A DNA stretch of 64,000 bases, taken from NCBI RefSeq assembly GCF_000026105.1, contig NC_008027.1, positions 4,918,501-4,982,500 of the forward strand, written 5' to 3'. A program made the translations under genes and the position numbers. Source of the stretch: Pseudomonas entomophila L48. GTDB lineage: Bacteria; Pseudomonadota; Gammaproteobacteria; Pseudomonadales; Pseudomonadaceae. Positions 9,226 through 18,037 of the stretch are shown one piece after another; the stretch's first letter is position 1; every line of letters begins with the position of its first letter. Below the pieces are notes generated by a model that saw nothing but the letters and a program-made list of their open reading frames with translations, searched no databases and was not told the DNA's origin.

Positions 9226-10140
9226 TTACGCCAACGGAAACCGCTGCAAGTTCGCCATCATCTGTTGCAACGCCTGCAGGCTATCCTGCGGATGCACTGC
9301 ATCTTCAAAATCGCCGATCCGCTCCCAGTTGTCCGCCACCTGCTCCGGGGTGAAACCCTCGCGCGGGTCGAAGCCCACGCCCAGGCTGCGCTCCCAGCGC
9401 ACCTTGCCGACCCAGCCACCACCAACCTCGAACAACTGGCCGCTGTCCTGGCACTGTTCGCTGCCCAGGTACACCACCAGCGGGCTGATCAGTTCCGGCT
9501 TGAGGCGCTCGAATACCTGGGGCGGGATCAGCCCTTCGGTCATGCGGGTCGCGCCGGTTGGCGCAATGGCATTGACCAGGATGCCGTTCTTGCTGCCTTC
9601 GATGGCCAGGGTGCGGGTCAGGCCGTAGAGCCCGAGCTTGGCCATGCCGTAGTTGGCCTGGCCGAAATTGCCGTAGATGCCCGACGTGGACGAGGTGAAG
9701 ATCACCCGCCCCCAGTTCTGCGCGCGCAGGTGCGGCCATGCCGCGTGGGTGAGCTTGTAGGCGCCCTCCACATGCACGCGGTAGACCAGCTCCCAGTCGC
9801 TGTCCTCCATCTTGTGGAAGGTCTTGTCGCGCAGGATGCCGGCGTTGTTCACCAGCACATCGACCTGGCCGAAGCTGTCCAGGGCCTGCTCGACGATGCG
9901 TGCACCATCGGTGACCGAGTCATGGTTGGCCACTGCCGTACCGCCTGCGGCGCGGATCTCCTCCACCACCCGGTCGGCCGCCGAGGCATTGGCGCCTTCG
10001 CCATGGGTGCTGCCGCCCAGGTCGTTGACCACCACCCTGGCGCCCCTTGCGGCAAACAACAGCGCATGGGCCCGGCCCAGGCCGCCACCGGCCCCCGTGA
10101 CAATCACCACTCGATCTTGCAGACGTACCGGCTCGCTCAT
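9226..10140 (-). CDS. SDR oxidoreductase, MFE-2-like 3-hydroxyacyl-CoA dehydrogenase
   Basis: The 304-residue short-chain dehydrogenase has the Rossmann motif TGAGGGLGRAHA, NNAGILRD, the catalytic Ser in FTSSTSGIYGN and the YGMAK Tyr-Lys pair. The insertion NDLGGSTHGEG after the second strand and the overall length match the dehydrogenase domain of peroxisomal multifunctional enzyme type 2, which oxidises (3R)-hydroxyacyl-CoA. Here it is a stand-alone unit without a hydratase domain. The ATG at 10140 has GGAG eight bases upstream, and a TTG six codons earlier is less likely. It may act in fatty-acid or side-chain beta-oxidation. Confidence 0.85.
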   Translation of the reverse strand: MSEPVRLQDRVVIVTGAGGGLGRAHALLFAARGARVVVNDLGGSTHGEGANASAADRVVEEIRAAGGTAVANHDSVTDGARIVEQALDSFGQVDVLVNNAGILRDKTFHKMEDSDWELVYRVHVEGAYKLTHAAWPHLRAQNWGRVIFTSSTSGIYGNFGQANYGMAKLGLYGLTRTLAIEGSKNGILVNAIAPTGATRMTEGLIPPQVFERLKPELISPLVVYLGSEQCQDSGQLFEVGGGWVGKVRWERSLGVGFDPREGFTPEQVADNWERIGDFEDAVHPQDSLQALQQMMANLQRFPLA

Positions 10141-10255
10141 GCTCAGGGCTCCAGGCAATGGATGGATTCAACCAGTCTCCGCCTGCCATGGGCGCCGGGC
10201 AATCAAGCCCACCGTGGCGAATGCCGGGCGATAACGCCCGGCGATGTTCGTCCGG

Positions 10256-11161
10256 TCACGACCAGGCAACCTTCTGCGGGATGAAACTCAACGGCTGTTC
10301 ACGAAACGCCAGGTAATGACGCAGCACCTGCACCGGCGCCTCGGTGTGCGGGTAATGGCCGATCCCCTGCAGCACGACGGTGTCCGGCTCCGGCACCACC
10401 TGCCGGTAACGCTCGACCATGTGCGCGCCCGACAACGGGTCTACCGCGCCATTGATGAAGCGTAGCGGCACGCTCGCGCGCTGCAAGGCGCTGACCCAGC
10501 GTTCACGCTGGGCCCGACGTTCGGGCAGGAAATTGATGAGTTTGTGCAGGATACGCGGGCCATGATTGGCGGCGATCAGGCTCCAGTAGTCATCCAGGGC
10601 GCTCTCGCTGGGGTGTGTGCAGGGCCCGTAGACCTGGGTGACATTGCGTACCAGGTCGTCGCGCCCGAACGAGCGCCCGACCAGCCAACCCAGGCGGCTG
10701 AGCAACAGTTTCTGGATCAGCAGCACCCGGCAGCTTTCCGGAAACAGCCCGCTGTTCAGGAACACGCAGCTGGCGATCGCAAGACGCTGCTCATGATGCC
10801 GCGCCAGTAGCTCCTGGGCCACGCTGCCACCGTAGTCGTGGGCCAGCAGGTGCACGGGCTGGTCGATCTGCAGATGGGCGAGCAGCGCCTGTTGCAGGTC
10901 GGCCTGCTCCAGCAGGCTGTAGTCGTGGTTCGGGGGTTTGGCAGAATCGCCAAAGCCCAGCATGTCGCAGGCCACCACGCGGTAGCGTTGGGTTAGCGGT
11001 GCCCACAGGTAGTGCCAATCCCAGCTGGCGGTGGGGAAACCGTGAAGCAGTAGCAGTGGCTCTCCTTGCCCTGCCGTCCAGTAGCGGATGCTCTGGCCTC
11101 GGAAGCTGAAACTCAGGCTCCGGGTACGCCAGACGCACAGTGGAATCTCGGCCAGAGGCAT
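10256..11161 (-). CDS. alpha/beta hydrolase
   Basis: This is an alpha/beta-hydrolase fold protein of about 301 residues. It has the oxyanion motif LLLHGFPTASWDWHYLW, a nucleophile elbow HDYGG in which Asp is the nucleophile, and a late Asp (NGAVDPLSG) and His (GIGHYPH). Asp at the elbow is characteristic of epoxide hydrolases and haloalkane dehalogenases rather than esterases. The start is uncertain: the ATG at 11161 fits the family, while a GTG at 11227 would add 22 residues; neither has a clear ribosome site. Its substrate is unknown. Confidence 0.8.
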   Translation of the reverse strand: MPLAEIPLCVWRTRSLSFSFRGQSIRYWTAGQGEPLLLLHGFPTASWDWHYLWAPLTQRYRVVACDMLGFGDSAKPPNHDYSLLEQADLQQALLAHLQIDQPVHLLAHDYGGSVAQELLARHHEQRLAIASCVFLNSGLFPESCRVLLIQKLLLSRLGWLVGRSFGRDDLVRNVTQVYGPCTHPSESALDDYWSLIAANHGPRILHKLINFLPERRAQRERWVSALQRASVPLRFINGAVDPLSGAHMVERYRQVVPEPDTVVLQGIGHYPHTEAPVQVLRHYLAFREQPLSFIPQKVAWS

Positions 11162-11340
11162 CACGGTCGTCCCGGTATGTATAGGTAAGTGTCGGAATAG
11201 GGCAAGGCTGCGTTCATTGCAATTCACCTCGGCACATGCATGTGCTCTCTATGTCGAGGCACAGTCTAGAAGCCCCTACGAAGGTGATAAGTCGCCTTGG
11301 CAGCCAGCCTGATGACCGTGCGAGTCAGTGGCACGAACGG

Positions 11341-12027
11341 TCACAGCAGCATGACCAGCAATGGCGCGGCCAGCAGGTTGAGCAGACCGGTCAGGACCAT
11401 GACCAGGCCGGCCACCGAACCCTCTTCGCGCCCCACTTCCTGGGCCCGGCTCACGCCCGCGCCATGGGCACCGACCCCGAACAGCGCGCCACGAGCCAGC
11501 GGCGTGCGCAACGGCAGCCAGCGCAGCAGCACGCCGCCGAACAGCGCACCCAGCACCCCGGTGAACATCACAAATACAGCAGTCAGCTCCGGCACGCCGC
11601 CCAGGTCCTGGGCCACCGGCATGGCAAACGGCGTGGTGATCGAACGCGGCAACAGCGACAGGCTGACCGACTCGTCCAGCGCCAGCAGGTGCGCCAGCGC
11701 CCACGAACTGCCGATAGACGCCACGCTGCCGGCCAGCATGCCCACCAGCAGCGCCGGCCAGTGCCGGGCCAGCAGCGCCCGCTGCTGCCAGATCGGCACG
11801 GCGAAGGCCACGGTCACCGGGCCCAGCACGCCCATCAGCCAATGGGTGTTGCGGGCGTATTCGGCGTAGGCGGTGTGCAGCGGCACGGCCACCGCCAGCA
11901 GCAGCGCCGGCACCAGGATCAACGGCGACAGCAGGTAGCGCCCGCTGCGTTGGTACAGCCAGCGGCTGGCCAGGTAGGCCGCCAGGGTCAGCGCGAGCCA
12001 GAACACTGGCATGGGCTCAAGGCTCAT
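11341..12027 (-). CDS. LrgB/CidB-family membrane protein
   Basis: The 228-residue polytopic inner-membrane protein has the family hallmarks RSITTPFAMPVAQDLGG and GVGAHGAGVSRAQEVG. LrgB/CidB proteins work with small holin-like LrgA/CidA partners in cell-death and overflow-metabolism control; some homologues move glycolate or pyruvate. It overlaps the end of its cidA-like partner by 11 bases, so the two are translationally coupled. Confidence 0.92.
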   Translation of the reverse strand: MSLEPMPVFWLALTLAAYLASRWLYQRSGRYLLSPLILVPALLLAVAVPLHTAYAEYARNTHWLMGVLGPVTVAFAVPIWQQRALLARHWPALLVGMLAGSVASIGSSWALAHLLALDESVSLSLLPRSITTPFAMPVAQDLGGVPELTAVFVMFTGVLGALFGGVLLRWLPLRTPLARGALFGVGAHGAGVSRAQEVGREEGSVAGLVMVLTGLLNLLAAPLLVMLL

Positions 12028-12403
12028 GGCGCAGCCTCCAGCGGCACACCAGTTCCACGGTCACGGCGGTGACCACCATCACCAGCAGGGTGCTCACGGC
12101 GATCACCAGCAGGATGCGCCAGCCTTCGCTGCGCAGCAGGCTGCCGTAGTCCAGCAGGCTCATCAGTGCCGGGATGAAGAACAGCAGCATCTCGGCCATC
12201 AACCACTTGGCGCCCAGTTGCAAGGTGGCGGGTTTGAGCACGCCGGTGGCGAACAACGCCAGCAACAGGGCCAGGCCCATCACACCGCCAGGGATCGGCC
12301 AGGCGAGCCAGGCGGCGAGTTGGCCACCAATCAGGAACAGGGCGAGCAGCACCGCCAGTTCGGCGAGCAGGCGGAGGGTCTTCTTGAGTAGTTCGGCATT
12401 CAT
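12017..12403 (-). CDS. CidA/LrgA-family holin-like protein
   Basis: This 128-residue protein has four predicted transmembrane helices and the family pattern GGQLAAWLAWPIPGGVMGLALLL, then LLFFIPALMSLLDYG. It pairs with the LrgB-like protein. Divergent transcription from a LysR-family gene suggests regulation like the CidR-cidAB arrangement. Confidence 0.92.
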   Translation of the reverse strand: MNAELLKKTLRLLAELAVLLALFLIGGQLAAWLAWPIPGGVMGLALLLALFATGVLKPATLQLGAKWLMAEMLLFFIPALMSLLDYGSLLRSEGWRILLVIAVSTLLVMVVTAVTVELVCRWRLRHEP

Positions 12404-12480
12404 GGGCGGGATTCCTCGACAACGCGCCCATTGTAGAATTCGGCCACCTAGGCCAGAAGCGAATTGTTAGACTGATAGGC

Positions 12481-12495
12481 ATTCCATAATGGAAT
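12481..12495. promoter_or_regulatory. LysR-type T-N11-A palindrome in cidA/lysR intergenic region
   Basis: ATTCCATAATGGAAT is a perfect 15-base palindrome containing a T-N11-A spacing, the LysR-family binding signature. It lies at the 5' end of the LysR gene, immediately upstream of the preferred start, which suggests autoregulation together with control of the divergent cidA-lrgB pair. Confidence 0.65.
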
Positions 12496-12502
12496 GGTGA
12501 TC

Positions 12503-13381
12503 ATGGAATTCAAACAACTGCGCAGCTTCATCGAAGTCGTTCATCGAGGGGGCTTCACCCAGGCGGCGAGTACCCTGCACATCAGCCAGTCGGCGGTGAG
12601 CAAGCAGGTCGCCCAACTGGAACAGGCCATCGGCCAACCTTTGCTGGAGCGGCAAGGCTCGCAGCTGCACCTGACAGACGCCGGGCGCATCGTCCTGCAG
12701 CGTGGCGAAGTGCTGATGCGCCAGCGCCAGGAGCTGCTCAATGAGCTGGACGACCTGGGCCAGCTGGCCCGAGGCGAACTGCGTCTCGGTTTGCCGCTGC
12801 TGGGCAGCGATGCCTTGTTCGCCGGGCTGTTCGCCGAATACCGGCGCCGTTACCCGAACATTTCCGTGCAATTGCTCGAAGGTGGCAGCCGCATGGTCGA
12901 GCAGGCGGTCAGGAGTGGCGAGCTGGAACTTGGGGGCAGCCTGACACCCAGCGATCCGGCATTCGAATACCAGCCGTTCTGCAACGAGGCACTGGAGGCC
13001 TTGCTACCGTCCGATCACATCCTGGCGGGGCAGGCCGAGGTGGAACTTGCGCAACTGGCCGACACGCCGTTCCTGCTTTATCAGCGCAGCTTCGTGCTCA
13101 ACGATCGCCTGCTCAGCGCTTGCCAGCAGGTGGGGTTCACGCCGAAGGAAGGCGGGCGCAGTGGCCAGGCGGACTTTCTCGCGGCGTTGGTGGCGGCAGG
13201 CCAGGGCGTGGTGCTGTTGCCGGCCATCGTGGCGCGGGCGCTGGAGCGGCCCGGGGTGGTGCGCCTGCCGCTGCGGGCGCCGGATTACCTGAAGTGGGAT
13301 ATCGCCTTCATCTGGCGGCGGGGGGCGTACCTGTCGCGGGCGGCGCAGGCGTGGCTGGCGTTGTTGCGCGAACAGCATTAA
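12503..13381 (+). CDS. LysR-family regulator (CidR-like)
   Basis: The 292-residue LysR-type regulator has an N-terminal helix-turn-helix (GGFTQAASTLHISQSAVSKQV) and a typical effector-binding domain (ARGELRLGLPLLGSDALFA onward). It is divergent from the cidA/lrgB-like genes, so it is probably their activator. The ATG at 12503 is preferred because the protein then starts MEFKQLRSF, as is usual in the family; an in-frame ATG at 12494 lies inside the palindrome. Confidence 0.88.
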   Translation: MEFKQLRSFIEVVHRGGFTQAASTLHISQSAVSKQVAQLEQAIGQPLLERQGSQLHLTDAGRIVLQRGEVLMRQRQELLNELDDLGQLARGELRLGLPLLGSDALFAGLFAEYRRRYPNISVQLLEGGSRMVEQAVRSGELELGGSLTPSDPAFEYQPFCNEALEALLPSDHILAGQAEVELAQLADTPFLLYQRSFVLNDRLLSACQQVGFTPKEGGRSGQADFLAALVAAGQGVVLLPAIVARALERPGVVRLPLRAPDYLKWDIAFIWRRGAYLSRAAQAWLALLREQH

Positions 13382-13395
13382 TTTGGTTCGCCCCC

Positions 13396-13480
13396 TGTAG
13401 GAGCGGCTTCAGCCGCGATCACCCGCAAAGCGGGTGCCAGGTACCGCGTTGCCTGCATCGCGGCTGAAGCCGCTCCTACA
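13396..13480. repeat. REP pair (GCGGCTTCAGCCGCGA class)
   Basis: Facing copies of TGTAGGAGCGGCTTCAGCCG lie between the convergent LysR and flavodoxin genes and could act as a bidirectional terminator. Confidence 0.9.
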
Positions 13481-13491
13481 AGCGAACCGCA

Positions 13492-13947
13492 TTAGCCCTT
13501 GAGAACGGCTACAAGCTCCGCCAGCCACGGCTCGGCATCGGTCTCCGGGGTCACGGTCTCGCTGGCATCGAGCTTGAGCATCGGCAGCACCTCCCGCACC
13601 CCCAGCTCGGCGAACAACTCGCGCATCTGCTCGCCGCCGCCACAATACGTATCGCCATAGCTCGAATCGCCCAGACCGATCACTGCGCCTGGCAGGCCAC
13701 GCCAGGCCGCTGGCAGGGTGTCGCGGATGGCGCTGAACAGCGGCATCAGGTTGTCGGGCAGCTCGCCCATGCCGGTGGTCGAGGTCACGGCCAGCAGTGC
13801 TTCGGGGGCAAAACCCTGGAGATCCTGCAGGGTGGCGCGCGAAGCGTGCCAGGCTTCGAAGCCTGCCGCCTTGAGCAGGGACTCGGCGTGGCGGGCGACT
13901 TCTTCGGCGGTGCCGTACACCGAACCGGAAATAATGGCGACTTTCAT
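13492..13947 (-). CDS. flavodoxin (MioC-like)
   Basis: The 151-residue flavodoxin domain has the FMN phosphate loop SGSVYGTAEEVA near the N-terminus, TSTTGMGELPDN for the second FMN loop and GLGDSSYGDTYCGGG for the third. The ATG at 13947 gives the normal flavodoxin start MKVAIISG; upstream extension is unlikely. It is probably an electron carrier similar to MioC; the redox partner is unknown. Confidence 0.9.
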   Translation of the reverse strand: MKVAIISGSVYGTAEEVARHAESLLKAAGFEAWHASRATLQDLQGFAPEALLAVTSTTGMGELPDNLMPLFSAIRDTLPAAWRGLPGAVIGLGDSSYGDTYCGGGEQMRELFAELGVREVLPMLKLDASETVTPETDAEPWLAELVAVLKG

Positions 13948-14142
13948 CGGGTGAGGATTCCGAAACTGAGTGAAAACGTAGGATACTAGCATCCGACAGT
14001 GGCAAAAGGCCGCCTCCGCCCAAAGTCACAGACACCCGTCGGATCGAACCATGATCCGACCAACGGCATGAACCAAGCCCCTGGATCACTGTCCATCGCC
14101 GTGAAGAAATCGCCCATACCGATCGCCCCTTCGAGTTCGACC

Positions 14143-14766
14143 ATGCAAGCAGATGCCCTCCTCTCCCAGGACGAGCTGGATTTCATCCAGGACATGCAGC
14201 ATTCGCCCCACCTGAACAAGGCCGACCCCATGTCGAGCCTGCTGGTCAACGGCGACCGTCGTCTCAAGGACCTCCTCACCCGCCTGGTGGCGAATGAACA
14301 GGTCACGCTGCAGGCCAGCTTCAACAACCAGCAGCTGAGCTTCCCGCTGCAACTGGTCGAGGACGAATTCCACGCCCTGCACCTGCAACTGGGTTCGCCG
14401 GACATCTACGAAGACGGCCCCATGCTGCGGCCCTGGCGCCTGCCACTCGAACGGCCCTCACCGCTGCTGGACGATCACGGCAAGGCCAGCGGGCTTTGGG
14501 TGCGAGACATCTCCTTCAAAGGCGTGCTACTTGAAGTACGCGGCAGCTTGAAGGCACCCAACCGTTTCGACCTGCGCTTCGCGCCCGGCGATATCCCGCC
14601 AATCGGGCTGCACGGCAGGCTGCGCCGCCGCATCAACCCCACACTGGCGGCCTATGACCTGTCGCAGACCCCTGCCGAGGAAGTCGAGCGGCTGCGCGAG
14701 TACATCCTGCAGGCCCATCGCCAGGCCCACCCCGAGTTGCACGCCCAGGCCCCCGCGCCCTTCTGA
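14143..14766 (+). CDS. PilZ-like domain protein
   Basis: The protein of about 207 residues has a C-terminal beta-rich domain with DISFKGVLLEV, matching the D/NxSxxG half of the PilZ cyclic-di-GMP motif. The RxxxR half is not clear; RPWRLPLER about 25 residues earlier is the candidate. The N-terminal 80 residues (NGDRRLKDLLTRLVANEQVTLQ) resemble YcgR-N-like domains. This suggests a cyclic-di-GMP-responsive protein, possibly with degenerate binding. The start is uncertain: several in-frame starts exist between 13999 and 14143 and no good ribosome site is seen. Confidence 0.6.
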   Translation: MQADALLSQDELDFIQDMQHSPHLNKADPMSSLLVNGDRRLKDLLTRLVANEQVTLQASFNNQQLSFPLQLVEDEFHALHLQLGSPDIYEDGPMLRPWRLPLERPSPLLDDHGKASGLWVRDISFKGVLLEVRGSLKAPNRFDLRFAPGDIPPIGLHGRLRRRINPTLAAYDLSQTPAEEVERLREYILQAHRQAHPELHAQAPAPF

Positions 14767-14916
14767 CGACCGCCTGACGGCTGAAACTGACCGGTCATGA
14801 TCGATCGGCGATAATCCGTGCCCGATTCTTGCAAGCACGCCTGCGCCGCCCACCACCCCGGGCCGCGCATGAAGAGGAGCCGGCTACCCGCCAGCCCCGT
14901 CGCCAGGAGATACACG

Positions 14917-15486
14917 ATGTCTACCCCCGTCACCCTGATGGTGTCGCGCCGCGCCGCCCACGGCCGCTACCAGGACCTGCTGGCCTGGCTGCACGAAGGC
15001 GAGCAGCTGGCCACCGACTTCCCCGGCTATCTCGGCTCGGGCATCCTCGCCCCACCTACCGACGGCGATGAGTTCCAGATCATCTTCCGCTTCACCAACG
15101 AGCACACGCTGCACGCCTGGGAGCATTCCGCCTCGCGCCGCGCCTGGCTGCAACGCGGCGACGGCCTGTTCGAGCGCCCCAAAGAGAGGCGCGTCAGCGG
15201 CATCGACGATTGGTTCGGCACCAACATGGTGCAAAAGCCTCCGCGCTGGAAGCAGGCCACGGCCATCTGGCTGGCGTTCTTCCCGGTCTCGCTGCTGTTC
15301 AACCTGCTGTTCGGCCACTGGCTGGCGCCACTCGACCTGCTGCCCCGCGTACTGCTCAGCACCCTGGCCCTGACGCCGGTCATGGTGTACCTGTTCATCC
15401 CCCTGTCGACCCGCTTGCTGGCCAGCTGGCTGAACCCGGCCCCACGCCCGCAGCAAGAGCGCCCCACGGGCCTGCGCAGCCGCTGA
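14917..15486 (+). CDS. ABM-domain protein with two C-terminal membrane helices
   Basis: The 189-residue protein starts at an ATG preceded by AGGAG at good spacing. Residues 1-100 resemble the antibiotic biosynthesis monooxygenase (ABM) ferredoxin-like fold (VTLMVSRRAAHGRYQDLLAWL, then FTNEHTLHAWEHSASRRAWL). Two hydrophobic helices follow (residues about 115-170), so the domain is probably held at the cytoplasmic membrane. The reaction is unknown; ABM-fold proteins include monooxygenases and haem-degrading enzymes. Confidence 0.75.
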   Translation: MSTPVTLMVSRRAAHGRYQDLLAWLHEGEQLATDFPGYLGSGILAPPTDGDEFQIIFRFTNEHTLHAWEHSASRRAWLQRGDGLFERPKERRVSGIDDWFGTNMVQKPPRWKQATAIWLAFFPVSLLFNLLFGHWLAPLDLLPRVLLSTLALTPVMVYLFIPLSTRLLASWLNPAPRPQQERPTGLRSR

Positions 15487-15563
15487 GGCTCGGGCTCGCA
15501 AGGCCACGCAGTTCGGGTATGCTGGGGCATCACGCACGGACAGACGAACAGACCGCCCCGCAC

Positions 15564-16256
15564 ATGAACAGCCCAATCCTCATCACCGGAGCCAGCCAGC
15601 GCGTCGGGCTGGCCCTGGCCCTTGAGCTGGCACAGGCCGGCCATACGGTGGTCAGCGCCAGCCGCAGCCTGCACCCGCAGGCGCCGCACCCGAACATCCG
15701 GCAGTTCCAGGCCGACCTGACACAAGCCGCCGACCGCCAGGCCCTGATCGACCACCTGCACAGCCACTACGACGGCCTGCGCGCGATCATCCACAACGCC
15801 TCGCTGTGGCTCGACGATGGCCTCGACAACCTCGACACCATGTTCCGCCTGCACGTCGAGGCGCCCTACCACCTCAACCTGGCCCTCGGCGAACTGCTAA
15901 CGAGGGTGGACAAGGCCGACATCATCCATATCTGCGACGAGACCTCCTCGCGCGGCAGCAAGAGCCACATCGGCTACGCGGCCACCAAGGCGGCGTTGCA
16001 GAACATGGTGCTGTCGTTCGCCGAAAAGTACGCGCCCAAGGTGCGCGTCAACGGTATCCTGCCGGGCCTGCTCATTCTCAAGGAAGGCGGCGACGAGCAG
16101 TACCGCCAGCAGACGCTGAAGAAAGCCCTGCTCGAATTCGAACCCGGCGCCCGCCCGCTGATCGACGCCGTGCTGTTCCTGCTCGAAAGCCAGTACAGCA
16201 CCGGCAGCCAGGTGGTCATCAACGGTGGCCGCCATCTGAAGAACCGCATGACCTGA
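15564..16256 (+). CDS. folM: dihydromonapterin reductase
   Basis: The 230-residue SDR has the Rossmann start PILITGASQRVGLALALE, the NAS motif (IIHNASLW), a catalytic Ser (CDETSSRGS) and YAATKAAL. The GASQRVG version of the glycine motif is typical of FolM, which reduces dihydromonapterin in tetrahydromonapterin synthesis. It heads an operon with the DUF1244 and HopJ-like genes that follow within 4 bases and by overlap. The start is the ATG at 15564; no strong ribosome site is visible. Confidence 0.88.
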   Translation: MNSPILITGASQRVGLALALELAQAGHTVVSASRSLHPQAPHPNIRQFQADLTQAADRQALIDHLHSHYDGLRAIIHNASLWLDDGLDNLDTMFRLHVEAPYHLNLALGELLTRVDKADIIHICDETSSRGSKSHIGYAATKAALQNMVLSFAEKYAPKVRVNGILPGLLILKEGGDEQYRQQTLKKALLEFEPGARPLIDAVLFLLESQYSTGSQVVINGGRHLKNRMT

Positions 16257-16259
16257 GAG

Positions 16260-16562
16260 ATGCCCATGACCCCGCAACAACAGCTCGAACTCGAAGCCGC
16301 CGCGTTCCGGCGCCTGGTCGACCACCTGCAAAAACGCACCGACGTGCAGAACATCGACCTGATGAACCTGTCCGGCTTCTGCCGCAACTGCCTGTCGAAA
16401 TGGCTCAAGGCCGCCGCCGACGATCGCCAGATCGAGCTGAGCCTGGACGATGCCCGCGAGCAGGTGTACGGCATGCCCTACAACGATTGGAAAGCCCTCC
16501 ACCAGAAAGAAGCCAGCGCCGAGCAGCAAGCGGCGTTCGAACAAGGAAAACCCCGTGACTGA
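16260..16562 (+). CDS. DUF1244 family protein
   Basis: This 100-residue protein has the conserved DUF1244 core LSGFCRNCLSKWLKAAADD and the YGMPYNDWKALHQKEA tail. The paired cysteines in CRNC are family features whose role is unknown. It is encoded 3 bases after folM and overlaps the next gene by 8 bases, so all three are co-translated. Confidence 0.9.
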   Translation: MPMTPQQQLELEAAAFRRLVDHLQKRTDVQNIDLMNLSGFCRNCLSKWLKAAADDRQIELSLDDAREQVYGMPYNDWKALHQKEASAEQQAAFEQGKPRD

Positions 16563-16896
16563 CCTGAACACCCTGCGCAGCAGCCTCGCCAGCGGCGAGC
16601 ACGTGTTTGCCGACACCCTGGCGTTCGTCGCCGCCCACTACAGCTACCAGCCCCAGGCCTTCGACAATGGCGACGTGCACAATGCCGCCGGGCAGAACGA
16701 AGGCTCGTGCAAGACCCTGGGCCTGGCCCTGCTGGAAGGATTGAGCGACCAGGAAGCGCTGCTGGCCTTCGGCGAGCACTACCGCAGCGTGGTGGCCACG
16801 CCCGAGGGCAGCGACCATGGCAATATCCGTGCACTGATCAAGCATGGGCTGGCGGGCGTGAAGTTCGCCGAACAGCCGCTGGCGCGCCTGGCCTGA
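16555..16896 (+). CDS. HopJ-type effector family protein
   Basis: The 113-residue protein begins at a GTG with AAGGA upstream. It contains VAAHYSYQPQAFDNGDVHNAAGQNEGSCK, which is characteristic of the HopJ family (first described as type III effectors but widespread in non-pathogens). No secretion signal is evident and the operon context with folM argues for a cytosolic household role. Confidence 0.88.
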   Translation: MTDLNTLRSSLASGEHVFADTLAFVAAHYSYQPQAFDNGDVHNAAGQNEGSCKTLGLALLEGLSDQEALLAFGEHYRSVVATPEGSDHGNIRALIKHGLAGVKFAEQPLARLA

Positions 16897-16911
16897 AGCA
16901 GCACGCCCACC

Positions 16912-16997
16912 TGTAGGAGCCAGCCTTGCTGGCGAAAGCGCCCGTGTGATGCAGGCAAGGCTGCGCCTTGCATCGCCAGCAAGGCTGGCTCCTACAG
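16912..16997. repeat. REP pair (AGCCAGCCTTGCTGGCGA class)
   Basis: Facing copies of TGTAGGAGCCAGCCTTGCTG and its complement lie between convergent genes. The stop codon of the neighbouring hydrolase gene (16992-16994) falls inside the right-hand copy. Confidence 0.9.
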
Positions 16998-17897
16998 GAC
17001 GCGGCCTGGGGTCTTGGCGGGGAGGCTGGCGTGTTGTAGCCAGCTCAGCGCGATCGGCCACAGGCTTTCGCGGAAGCGGTCGTGGAAAAAGGCAAAATGG
17101 CCGATCGCCTCGACCGAGATATCCACAGGCGCCAGCCGCAGGTGCCTGCGCACGGCACCGTCCAGATAGCCCAACAGGCGCTCGGTCGCGGCCACCGTGC
17201 CGAACGGGTCGTCGGTCAGGCTGATGGCCAGGGTGGCGGCCTGGACCTGGGCGAACGGCGGCGCTTCAAGAGAGCGCCCGCTGGGGCGCTGCTCGTAGCG
17301 TGGCGTGCGTGTGCTCCAGTCACGCACCACCCCGGCCGGGGTGTCCTCCAGCCAACCGAGGCGCTTGCCCGGAAAGTATCCGAACACTCGCGTCAGCAGC
17401 GGCATCAGCACATGCCATTTACCGAACAGTTGCCAGCGCTGGTCGGCCGCGTAATCGCGCCAGTAGGCGAACTGCGCGCCCACCAGCACCGCATGCCTGA
17501 CCTGCGCCGCGGACGGCGCCAGCCCCAGCGCCCAGCCACCGAAACTGTGCCCGACCACATGAACCGGCTGATCAGGATGCTCGGCGGCGGCCAGTTGCAG
17601 CATGGCCTCGAAATCCAACCGCCCCCAGTCGCTCCAGCTGGCCTGGAAGCCGCGCAGCGATGCCGGGCGCGACTCGCCGATACCACGGTAGTCGTAGGTC
17701 AGTACATCGAAGCCCTGGGCGAAGAGGTAGTCGGCGAAGCGGGAATAGTAGCGGCAGCGCACCGAGGTGGCGGCATTGATGATCACCAGCGGGCGCTGGC
17801 GGTCAGGCGTGGCATGGCGCCAGCGAAAGCCCCCGAGGTTGTAGCCGTCGGCGGCGGTGTGGCGAAAGGCGGTGGCGGGTTGAGTGAGGCTGCTCAT
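16992..17897 (-). CDS. alpha/beta hydrolase (serine type)
   Basis: The protein has 301 residues from the ATG at 17897, which has GGGAG seven bases upstream. It contains the strand/oxyanion region PLVIINAATSVRCRYYSRFADYL, the nucleophile elbow GHSFGG, and a late Asp (SLTDDPFGT) and His (IGHFAFFH). It resembles the UCP037442-like alpha/beta hydrolases of Pseudomonas. The substrate cannot be predicted. Confidence 0.82.
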   Translation of the reverse strand: MSSLTQPATAFRHTAADGYNLGGFRWRHATPDRQRPLVIINAATSVRCRYYSRFADYLFAQGFDVLTYDYRGIGESRPASLRGFQASWSDWGRLDFEAMLQLAAAEHPDQPVHVVGHSFGGWALGLAPSAAQVRHAVLVGAQFAYWRDYAADQRWQLFGKWHVLMPLLTRVFGYFPGKRLGWLEDTPAGVVRDWSTRTPRYEQRPSGRSLEAPPFAQVQAATLAISLTDDPFGTVAATERLLGYLDGAVRRHLRLAPVDISVEAIGHFAFFHDRFRESLWPIALSWLQHASLPAKTPGRVL

Positions 17898-17942
17898 GGC
17901 GCGCTCCCTGCGGTTGTGCGCCCACGCTAGCAAAACGGCCCT

Positions 17943-18025
17943 TTCGCCGGCAAGCCAGCGCCTACGAGGGCTGCGCCAATCTCAGGATCGGCGCTTGCCC
18001 CGTAGGAGCCGGCTTGCCGGCGAAC
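17943..18025. repeat. REP elements (one intact, one degenerate)
   Basis: A degenerate REP (CGCCGGCAAGCCAGCGCCTA) faces an intact GTAGGAGCCGGCTTGCCGGC just after the fabV stop. Confidence 0.85.
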
Positions 18026-18037
18026 AGCCAGAAGGCC

